A model generated the notes under the pieces. The model was not told the origin of the DNA. It did no database searches and saw only the letters and a program-made list of their open reading frames with translations. A stretch of DNA of 28,217 nt, taken from positions 1-28,217 of the forward strand of contig CAJUOI010000001.1 of assembly GCA_910588615.1 (NCBI GenBank). The letters are read 5' to 3'. Numbering within the stretch: position 1 is the first letter of the stretch; every line of letters starts with the position of its first letter. A program made the translations under genes and the position numbers. Source of the stretch: an uncultured Christensenellaceae bacterium (GTDB taxonomy: Bacteria; Bacillota; Clostridia; Christensenellales; Borkfalkiaceae). Positions 22,775 through 28,217 of the stretch are shown piece after piece.

Positions 22775-23668
22775 ATGGAAAGTACGATGGAATTTTTCAT
22801 GGGGGGGGGTCTATTTAATCGAGAAAAACTCTCTGTTAATATCGTAAAAGTCGGGCAGGAATACTGCGACCCGAAGAAGAAACACGAATGCAGAAAGTGG
22901 GACGACTCCGATTCTTTGCACTTTATTCTCTATGGAAAGGGAACGCTGATCGCAAACGGAAAACCGATACAGCTTGCCAAAGGCGACGTGTTTTTGCTCT
23001 ATGCGCACGAAAAGTATGAATACTTTCCCGACCCCACCGACCCGTGGGCGTATATCTGGGTAGACTTTTCCTCCAACGATACCAAAGCGTTGTTCGCTCC
23101 GTGCGAGCTGTCGCCCCAAAATCCGACGATGCACCTGAACCGTTCGTCGTCGATAACGGATTTGCTGGTTTCGTTTTTCGAGGCATACGACGCAAGCTTG
23201 TTGCAACAGTTGTCGTGTTCGGGCTATTTCATGCTTTTGTTGTGCGAGCTCATCCGCACTTCGTTGCAAAACAGGTCGACGAAAGGATATTCGCTCGTCG
23301 GGAAAAGGCATATCCGCGATATCATCACTTATATCAACAACAATTTCCGTCTTCCGCTGACGAATCAGAAAATAGCGAGCGAAAATCATATTTCCGTCAG
23401 CCGTATGATGGCGCTGTTTGCGGAAATCGTGGGTATGTCGCCCATCGTCTATCTCAATACCTTCCGTATCTCCGCGGCATGCGAAATGTTGCGTACCACC
23501 GACTACTCGATCAGGGAAGTAGCGAACGCGGTCGGCGTGGAAGACCAGCTCTATTTTTCGCGCGTCTTTAAAAAACAGAAGGGGGTCAGCCCGCGCGAAT
23601 ACCGCGCAAAGCGCGTCGACGAGGATCCTTACGTCTGGCTGAAAGAAAGAAATATCGATTTCCGATAA
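22775..23668 (+). CDS. AraC-family transcriptional regulator with cupin sensor domain
   Basis: 297 residues. The N-terminal part (about 20-110) is an AraC-type sugar-sensing cupin: 'LHFILYGKGTLIANGK' and 'LAKGDVFLLYAHEKYEYFP'. The C-terminal part (about 180-280) is the double helix-turn-helix: 'LTNQKIASENHISVSRMMAL' and 'SIREVANAVGVEDQLYFSR', then 'VFKKQKGVSPREYR'. Such proteins usually activate neighbouring sugar genes when the sugar binds; here the likely target is the weak promoter before GH35. ATG 22775 follows GAGGA at only 4 bases; ATG 22787 or 22799 are alternatives. A G9 tract (22801-22809) right after the start could make expression prone to frame slippage. A terminator follows at 23724. 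Confidence 0.9.
   Translation: MESTMEFFMGGGLFNREKLSVNIVKVGQEYCDPKKKHECRKWDDSDSLHFILYGKGTLIANGKPIQLAKGDVFLLYAHEKYEYFPDPTDPWAYIWVDFSSNDTKALFAPCELSPQNPTMHLNRSSSITDLLVSFFEAYDASLLQQLSCSGYFMLLLCELIRTSLQNRSTKGYSLVGKRHIRDIITYINNNFRLPLTNQKIASENHISVSRMMALFAEIVGMSPIVYLNTFRISAACEMLRTTDYSIREVANAVGVEDQLYFSRVFKKQKGVSPREYRAKRVDEDPYVWLKERNIDFR
22801..22809 (+). repeat. G9 homopolymer near the start of the AraC gene
   Basis: Nine consecutive G residues encode the Gly run at residues 10-12. Gain or loss of one base would put the sensor and DNA-binding domains out of frame. This is the hallmark of slipped-strand contingency loci, but the length is also a common site of assembly error. Confidence 0.7.
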
Positions 23669-23723
23669 AATAATATCGAATTGCGCAGATATGTTCTATC
23701 GATTTAACAAATAACACCGAAAA

Positions 23724-23749
23724 GGCGGAAAAGTATTTTTCCGTCTTTT
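23724..23749 (+). terminator. Rho-independent terminator closing the sugar locus
   Basis: A 9-bp stem (GGCGGAAAA / TTTTCCGTC, one G-T pair) is followed by four T residues, 55 bases after the AraC stop. Confidence 0.85.
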
Positions 23750-23762
23750 ATTGTATAACGAA

Positions 23763-23785
23763 AACTACGCGATAGTCGCGTGGTT
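23763..23785 (+). mobile_element. Left-end hairpin of the IS200-type relic
   Basis: A 10-bp stem (AACTACGCGA / TCGCGTGGTT, one G-T pair) with a TAG loop lies just upstream of the broken tnpA. IS200/IS605 transposases recognise subterminal hairpins of this size, so this is probably the left-end recognition site. Confidence 0.6.
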
Positions 23786-23819
23786 CAAAAGAGGTTAACC
23801 GATAAACAAGACAAAAAAA

Positions 23820-23880
23820 CTCCGTTTGATTTAAAATAAAACTGCGACCTGCCAGTTGCAGAAAGAAAAATCAAACGGAG
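23820..23880 (+). promoter_or_regulatory. Hairpin hiding the tnpA ribosome binding site
   Basis: CTCCGTTTGATTT (23820-23832) pairs perfectly with AAATCAAACGGAG (23868-23880) over 13 bp, with a smaller AACTG / CAGTT stem in the loop. The Shine-Dalgarno GGAGG (23877-23881) sits in the 3' arm, 9 bases before ATG 23891. Repression of tnpA translation by a 5' UTR hairpin is established for IS200. Confidence 0.75.
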
Positions 23881-23890
23881 GATAATTATA

Positions 23891-24228
23891 ATGCCAGAGC
23901 AAAATAACATCACAAATAGTTTAGCACATACGAAATGGAATTGCAAGTATCACATAGTGTTCGCACCTAAGTACAGACGAAAAGTATTTTTTGAAGAGAT
24001 GGTGTAGAAGTAATAGAAGGAGAAATATGCCCAGACCATATACATATGTTGGTAAGCATACCACCCAAAATGAGCGTTGCGGGGTTTATGGGATACCTGA
24101 AAGGGAAGAGCAGTCTAATGATATACCAAAAGTGGGGCAATATAAAATTTGCATACCGCAACCGCGAATTTTGGTGTAAAGGGTACTATGTAGATACTGT
24201 GACACATTTTTATGGACACTTCGATTGA
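23891..24228 (+). pseudogene. Broken IS200/IS605-family Y1 transposase (tnpA)
   Basis: The first piece reads 'NSLAHTKWNCKYHIVFAPKY' and 'RRKVFFEEM', then stops at TAG 24005-24007. The reading continues in another frame from about 24004 with 'VEVIEGEICPDHIHMLVSIP' and 'FMGYLKGKSSLMIYQKW', ending at TGA 24226-24228. Compared with intact IS200 transposases, a block of a few tens of residues between 'RRKVFFEEM' and 'VEVIEGE' is gone and the frame is shifted. The HUH metal-binding 'HIH' survives, but the C-terminal helix with the catalytic Tyr is missing: after 'YYVDTV' the sequence becomes unrelated. The protein cannot be functional. It marks the 3' flank of the sugar locus as a past insertion site. 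Confidence 0.9.
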
Positions 24229-24266
24229 TTTGCCTTTTCGGGTATAGTCGGTAGCACAAAGAAAAG

Positions 24267-24384
24267 CGGAAGTAAACGGAAAAAACTTTTGCGCACGATT
24301 TGCATATAAAAAGAAACGCTTAACGGGATAGAACCGTTAGGCGTTATTTTTATGCAAAACTTTTTTCTTGGTCGTTGACTTCCG
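24267..24384. repeat. Long imperfect palindrome with a terminator-like core
   Basis: Arms CGGAAGT (24267-24273) and ACTTCCG (24378-24384) enclose AACG / CGTT, T/A-rich arms (AAAAAACTTTTGC facing GCAAAACTTTTTT) and a 12-bp core stem. It lies between the IS200 relic and the sigma-like gene. A small non-autonomous element or a large bidirectional terminator would both fit. The rest of 24229-24479 shows no gene. Confidence 0.6.
24315..24351 (+). terminator. Terminator-like core of the palindrome
   Basis: AACGCTTAACGG (24315-24326) pairs with CCGTTAGGCGTT (24334-24345) over 12 bp with one G-T pair, followed by A and five T residues. A-rich sequence on the left makes it potentially bidirectional. 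Confidence 0.7.
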
Positions 24385-24479
24385 TGTTGCCGTTCTCGAA
24401 GAATATGTTTTTTAACTTTTCTTCGTGCTTCCGTTGTGGTTGCCGAAAAGGCAAATAAAACAATCGGAGGAAATCCAAA

Positions 24480-25106
24480 ATGAACAACAAAAGCACATTC
24501 CTCAATTACGAAGTAATGAAAGAGGAAATCACACCCGACAACGTATTCGCTATGGCGGAAATCATAGCGTTTGCGGAAACACGCTATCTCATAGGCTACA
24601 TGGGAACGCAGATGCAAAAGACGTACATTGATTTGTACAAGGATATCCTAAACAAAAACGATATCAGCCGTGTATTAAGCGACGGTTACGATTTGGTACA
24701 GGAATGCGCGTTGTGTCTCTGCGAGCACTACGGAAAGCATTTGAGCGACGTAATAGGTTTCACCAAGAAAGGTAAAAAGATCACCGTACAAATGGCTTGC
24801 ATCAGAAAGATGAACAAACTGATAAATAGAAAATCACGCGACCGTTACCGCAATATCAGCCTCGAAGAATTAACGCGAAAAAGCGAACCGACAGTTGAAA
24901 TAAAGGAAGAAGTCAAGCAAGATTATGAGCAATGCGATAAAATTGTAGAAAGCTTGAATCTAACGGACAATATGCGCGTAGCACTCGAATGCAGAATGGC
25001 GGGATTGAGCTATCCAGAAATCGGACGAATCCTTGAAAGAGCGCAAGCGACTGTTTATGAATACTTTATAAAAATGCGTCAACGATACTCGGCGATTTAC
25101 GGATAA
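24480..25106 (+). CDS. Sigma-70-like regulatory protein of mobile-element type
   Basis: 208 residues; ATG 24480 follows GGAGG at 9 bases. The C-terminal part (about 160-203) is a sigma region-4-like helix-turn-helix: 'SLNLTDNMRVALECRMAG', 'LSYPEIGRILERAQATV', 'YEYFIKMRQR'. The middle (about 66-120, 'DGYDLVQECALCLCEHYGKH', 'KKITVQMACIRKMNKLIN') resembles the region-2-like half of small sigma-like proteins that I associate with conjugative and integrative elements of Clostridia. It would bind DNA, perhaps with RNA polymerase, to control element genes. No conjugation genes are present, so it is isolated here, beside an IS200 relic. The strong promoter at 25227 has ordinary sigma-A boxes, so it is not an obvious target. 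A ribosome-binding-like AAGGAG right after the stop is followed by no recognisable gene. Confidence 0.65.
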   Translation: MNNKSTFLNYEVMKEEITPDNVFAMAEIIAFAETRYLIGYMGTQMQKTYIDLYKDILNKNDISRVLSDGYDLVQECALCLCEHYGKHLSDVIGFTKKGKKITVQMACIRKMNKLINRKSRDRYRNISLEELTRKSEPTVEIKEEVKQDYEQCDKIVESLNLTDNMRVALECRMAGLSYPEIGRILERAQATVYEYFIKMRQRYSAIYG

Positions 25107-25226
25107 GGAGAATATAACTCATTTTTATAAATACAAGACTTTGATTGCATAATTATTTGCGCATAAAACTTAAAAACAATTTTCCATACAGATAGTAGTA
25201 CATGAAAGAAAATCAAAGTGAAAATA
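25107..25226. other. Short AT-rich gap
   Basis: Nothing recognisable apart from the orphan AAGGAG at its start. It leads into the promoter of the second LRR gene. Confidence 0.5.
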
Positions 25227-25255
25227 TTGACATAAAGAACCAATTGTGATAAAAT
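25227..25255 (+). promoter_or_regulatory. Strong sigma-A promoter of the second LRR gene
   Basis: A perfect TTGACA (25227-25232), a 17-base spacer and TAAAAT (25250-25255). Transcription should start near 25262, at the base of the structured leader. Confidence 0.85.
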
Positions 25256-25260
25256 TAAAT

Positions 25261-25362
25261 TGCGACACAAATTAATGTTTGTAGGAAAATATGCTTCGGT
25301 AGAAGTGTATCTTTTCGCATTACATAATTTTTCCTACAAATTTTATGTTGATTTGTGTCGCA
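25261..25362 (+). ncRNA. Highly structured 5' leader RNA of the LRR lipoprotein gene
   Basis: Two perfect 12-bp helices are nested: TGCGACACAAAT (25261-25272) with ATTTGTGTCGCA (25351-25362), and TTTGTAGGAAAA (25278-25289) with TTTTCCTACAAA (25329-25340). Further in are TATG / CATA and an apical CTTC-GGTA-GAAG hairpin, leaving an asymmetric internal loop. The first helix starts at the predicted transcription start. It matches no riboswitch consensus I recognise (not T-box, TPP, cobalamin, SAM or c-di-GMP-I). Together with the terminator that follows it looks like a regulatory leader. Confidence 0.6.
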
Positions 25363-25384
25363 GCAAGCGAGAAGACATTTTTAC

Positions 25385-25417
25385 ATGCCGTCTCGTTTGG
25401 GGCGGCATTATTTTTTT
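25385..25417 (+). terminator. Attenuator-like terminator directly before the ribosome binding site
   Basis: ATGCCG (25385-25390) pairs with CGGCAT (25403-25408), followed by TA and seven T residues (25411-25417); the GGAG of the LRR gene starts at the next base. An upstream segment, AAGCGAGA (25365-25372), can pair with TCTCGTTT (25391-25398) in the terminator loop, which would compete with the terminator. This arrangement suggests controlled premature termination. Confidence 0.7.
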
Positions 25418-25426
25418 GGAGATATT

Positions 25427-28217
25427 ATGATGAAAAAACACAAGGGTTTATTTTTGATTATTGTAACGGTTTTCTGTCTTTGCACGGTTGGTGTGGCAGC
25501 TGGTTGTGCCCAAAACGACGAAATCAACCATGTGCACAAATACACGGAAAGCATTACCCTGCCTACGTGTACCGAAGCGGGTTATACAACCTATAAATGT
25601 CTATGCGGGGAGAGCTATAAGGACAATTACGTTTCTGCCAAGGGTCACGCTTCCCAAGAAGCTTGTCGTGAAAATGAAGTTGAGGCAACTTGTATGCGCA
25701 GCGGCTCTTATGATGAGGTTGTCCGCTGTTCGGTATGTAATGAAATCATTACATCTACTCCCCATACGACTAATAAAATACCGCATAACTACGTGGACGG
25801 TATCTGTTCTGAGTGCGGAGATGATATAACTCAATCTCATGTACACAGTTATACCGATCAAGTCATATTGCCGACTTGTAAAGACAAAGGATATACAACA
25901 CACACTTGCGCTTGTGGTGATAGTTTTATTGATAATTATGTTGATAAAACCAATGTGCATACTCCCAAATCAGCAGTACATGAGAACGAGGTAAAGGCAA
26001 CCTGTACCCAAGAAGGCAGTTACGATGAGGTTGTTCGCTGTTCGATTTGCAACGAAGTAATCAGCTCAATCCCAAAAACGATTGATAAGATTGCCCATAC
26101 TCCCAAATCAGCAGTACGTGAGAACGAAGTAAAAGCTACTTGTACCCAAGAAGGCAGTTACGATGAGGTTGTTCGCTGTTCGATTTGCAACGAAGTAATC
26201 AGCTCAATCCCAAAAACGATTGATAAGATTGCCCATACTCCCAAATCAGCAGTACGTGAGAACGAAGTAAAAGCTACTTGTACGCAGGAAGGCAGTTATG
26301 ACGAAGTTGTACGCTGTTCGATTTGCAACGATGTGATTAGTTTAACTCCAAAAACAATTGATAAATTAGCGCATACTCCGAAAGAAGCGGCAAGGGAAAA
26401 TATTGTAGAAGCCACGTGGGAACAAGACGGCAGTTATGATTTAGTTGTGCGTTGTAATGTTTGTAATGCTGTTCTTTCGTCTGAACATTTTACGGAAAAG
26501 AAAAAGCCTGTTGGCACGGAAATTCATTCCAATACCCTGACGTTAGACGGAGATACGCTGTATGGCAAATTACCCAACGGTACCGAGATTTTCCGCTTTG
26601 CCGGCGATATTACAGTGGCGGACGGGGCAAGATACTATCTGTGTTCTGATATAACGGGCACGCAGGTGATTCCTACGAAAATTGCGCCCTTACAAACGGG
26701 AGACAATACCTATTATTTGGTCGTGGAAAACGGCAATGCCGATCCTATGACTTATACGGTAACGCTTCGTGTACGCCCGCTCTATACCGTTACATTTGAT
26801 ACGGGCAACGGTACACATATAGAGTCGCAAACCATTGAAGAAGACGGCATTGCGATGCAACCTGATATTTTGCCCAAGTGGCTTGGATATAACTTTACGG
26901 GTTGGACTTACGATTTTACCAAACCGATTTTGCAAGATACCGTTGTGCAGGCATTTACTGTGAGTGCCGAAATGCAAAACTTTACGTTCACTTCGGATGA
27001 AGAAACTTGTGTGATAACAGGTATTCTCGATAAAACGGCAACCGAAATAGTTGTGCCCAATTACGTTACGGAAATTGTGGAAGGCGCGTTTAATGGTTGC
27101 GCTAGTCTTGAAAGCATCACATTGCCGTTTGTGGGCGATTCACGAAAAACATCGTCCCAAACCTATCAATATCCGTTGGGTTATATTTTCGGAAGAAGCA
27201 GTTATACGGCCAGTGTTGAAACCCAACAATGTTATTATGGATCAAGCACAAGCAGCACTACAAATACTACTTACTATATCCCTTCTTCGTTAAAGAGCGT
27301 AATGGTAACGGGCGGAGATATTTTATGCGGTGCATTCTATAATTGCAGTTTACTTACGAGTATTACAACAGGGGATAGTGTGACAAGCGTTGGGAGGTAT
27401 GCGTTCTTTGGCTGCCGGCAGCTTGAAAGTATCACGATAGGGAATGGCGTGACGAACATTGGATACAATGCGTTCCATAGTTGCAAATCGTTAAAGGCAG
27501 TTTATATTACCGACATTGCTGCATGGTGTAATATAGAGTTTGTTAGGGAGTATACTAGTGTTGCTGATAATGTTAGCAATCCGCTTTTTTACGCAAACAA
27601 GTTATATGTGAACGGGGAATTAATAACTGATTTGGTGATACCTGACGGAGTAACAAGCATTGGGAAGTATGCATTCTGGGGTTGTAGTTCGCTTAAAAGT
27701 ATTACAATACCGGATAGTGTGGCAAACATTGGGGCGTATGCATTTTTTCGTTTTAGAGGACTTAATAATATTACAATACCGAATAGTGTGACAAGCATTG
27801 GAGAGTATGCGTTCTCTGAGTGCAGTTCGCTGACGAGTATTACGCTTCTGAGTAAAATGACAAGCATTGGAGATTATGCGTTCAAGGGTTGCAGTTCGCT
27901 TATAAGCATTACAATACCGAATGGCGAGACAAGCATTGGGTGGAATGCGTTCAGTGGTTGCAGTTCGCTGACGAGTATTACGCTTCCGAGTAAAATGACA
28001 CGCATTGGGTGGAATGCGTTCAGTGGTTGCAGTTCGCTTATAAGCATTACAATACCGAATGGTGTAACATGCATTGAAAGCTCTGCGTTCAGTGGTTGCA
28101 GTTCGCTGACGAGTATTACGCTTCCGAATAGCGTGACAAGCATTGCAAGCTCTGCGTTCGAGGGTTGCAGTTCGCTGACGAGTATTACGCTTCCGAATAG
28201 CGTGACAAGCATTGCAA
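25427..28217 (+). CDS. BspA-like LRR lipoprotein with CxxC repeats, 3' end outside the window
   Basis: The frame is open from ATG 25427 to the window edge (930 complete codons). GGAG (25418-25421) suits ATG 25427 or, with better spacing, ATG 25430. The N-terminus is a probable lipoprotein signal ('MMKKHKGLFLIIV', then 'VAAGC', C27), although the lipobox lacks the usual Leu. Next come two 'PTC...GYTT..C.CG' units and five 46-residue units with 'ATCTQEGSYDEVVRCSICNE', whose Cys pairs could bind zinc or form disulphides. A beta-sandwich region and a Flg_new/InlB-B-like repeat ('YTVTFDTGNG' to 'GYNFTGWTY') follow. From about residue 540, 23-residue LRR_5 repeats run off the edge. It would be a surface adhesin-like lipoprotein. 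It is AT-richer than the sugar locus and is controlled by a strong promoter and structured leader. Confidence 0.9.
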   Translation, partial: MMKKHKGLFLIIVTVFCLCTVGVAAGCAQNDEINHVHKYTESITLPTCTEAGYTTYKCLCGESYKDNYVSAKGHASQEACRENEVEATCMRSGSYDEVVRCSVCNEIITSTPHTTNKIPHNYVDGICSECGDDITQSHVHSYTDQVILPTCKDKGYTTHTCACGDSFIDNYVDKTNVHTPKSAVHENEVKATCTQEGSYDEVVRCSICNEVISSIPKTIDKIAHTPKSAVRENEVKATCTQEGSYDEVVRCSICNEVISSIPKTIDKIAHTPKSAVRENEVKATCTQEGSYDEVVRCSICNDVISLTPKTIDKLAHTPKEAARENIVEATWEQDGSYDLVVRCNVCNAVLSSEHFTEKKKPVGTEIHSNTLTLDGDTLYGKLPNGTEIFRFAGDITVADGARYYLCSDITGTQVIPTKIAPLQTGDNTYYLVVENGNADPMTYTVTLRVRPLYTVTFDTGNGTHIESQTIEEDGIAMQPDILPKWLGYNFTGWTYDFTKPILQDTVVQAFTVSAEMQNFTFTSDEETCVITGILDKTATEIVVPNYVTEIVEGAFNGCASLESITLPFVGDSRKTSSQTYQYPLGYIFGRSSYTASVETQQCYYGSSTSSTTNTTYYIPSSLKSVMVTGGDILCGAFYNCSLLTSITTGDSVTSVGRYAFFGCRQLESITIGNGVTNIGYNAFHSCKSLKAVYITDIAAWCNIEFVREYTSVADNVSNPLFYANKLYVNGELITDLVIPDGVTSIGKYAFWGCSSLKSITIPDSVANIGAYAFFRFRGLNNITIPNSVTSIGEYAFSECSSLTSITLLSKMTSIGDYAFKGCSSLISITIPNGETSIGWNAFSGCSSLTSITLPSKMTRIGWNAFSGCSSLISITIPNGVTCIESSAFSGCSSLTSITLPNSVTSIASSAFEGCSSLTSITLPNSVTSIA
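25646..26509 (+). repeat. 138-bp repeat units coding for 46-residue CxxC modules
   Basis: A divergent unit begins at 25646 and four consecutive units begin at 25958, 26096, 26234 and 26372, exactly 138 bp apart. The 143 bases 26003-26145 are identical to 26141-26283, a sign of recent tandem duplication. Confidence 0.9.
27630..28217 (+). repeat. 69-bp LRR-coding tandem repeats with an alternating A/B pattern
   Basis: Each 69-bp unit encodes one 23-residue LRR. Near the edge, units starting CTGACGAGTATTACGCTTCC alternate with units starting CTTATAAGCATTACAATACC, giving a 138-bp super-period (for example 27823, 27961 and 28099). The last two units visible are both of the first type. Confidence 0.85.

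Noticed and set aside
25958..26509. Regular repeats as a CRISPR array
   Set aside because: Units are 138 bp, contiguous, without spacers and in frame with a lipoprotein gene.
27589..28212. Repetitive minus-strand frames under the second LRR gene
   Set aside because: They are the antisense translation of the 69-bp LRR repeats. Similar frames occur under the first LRR gene for the same reason.

Overview
The window looks like part of the chromosome of a Gram-positive, probably gut-dwelling anaerobe of the Bacillota (class Clostridia). The grounds are strong AGGAGG-type ribosome binding sites, a lipoprotein-dependent sugar ABC transporter that lacks its own ATPase, giant BspA-like leucine-rich-repeat proteins, CxxC surface repeats typical of clostridial adhesins, and IS200 and sigma-like mobile-element relics. 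No rRNA, tRNA or CRISPR array was found, so the genus cannot be named.

Layout. 1-5788 is the 3' part of a very large BspA-like LRR gene, followed by two terminators. 6205-6873 holds an orphan, winged-helix-like gene that appears to have been shortened by an in-frame stop. 6874-7309 is a non-coding gap with a terminator, a possible IS3/IS150-type end, a promoter and an inverted repeat. 7310-22703 is one co-directional carbohydrate locus: GH35 beta-galactosidase, ABC sugar-binding lipoprotein, two permeases, a giant membrane-anchored GH30 enzyme, a translationally coupled membrane-anchored partner protein, and a GH51 alpha-L-arabinofuranosidase. An AraC-type regulator with its own promoter (22775-23668) closes the locus. 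23690-25106 is visibly AT-richer and holds mobile-element debris: a broken IS200 tnpA with its regulatory hairpins, a long palindrome and a sigma-like gene. From 25227 a strong promoter and a structured leader with a terminator precede a second LRR lipoprotein that runs off the 3' edge.

How the genes may work together. GH30 (closest by motif to endo-beta-1,6-galactanases), GH35 and GH51 together suggest use of arabinogalactan-type plant glycans. In this reading the anchored GH30 enzyme and its partner capture and cut the polymer at the cell surface, the lipoprotein and permeases import the oligosaccharides (powered by an ATPase encoded elsewhere), and the cytoplasmic GH35 and GH51 remove galactose and arabinose. 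The substrate is an inference from the family combination.

The most unusual features are these. A ~300-bp structured, inverted-repeat-bounded element appears to have landed exactly at the GH51 start codon, separating it from its Shine-Dalgarno sequence. The GH30 enzyme and its coupled partner share an approximately 160-residue module (three copies) and the same C-terminal anchor design. A G9 tract lies at the start of the AraC regulator. A leader with an attenuator-like terminator precedes the second LRR gene.
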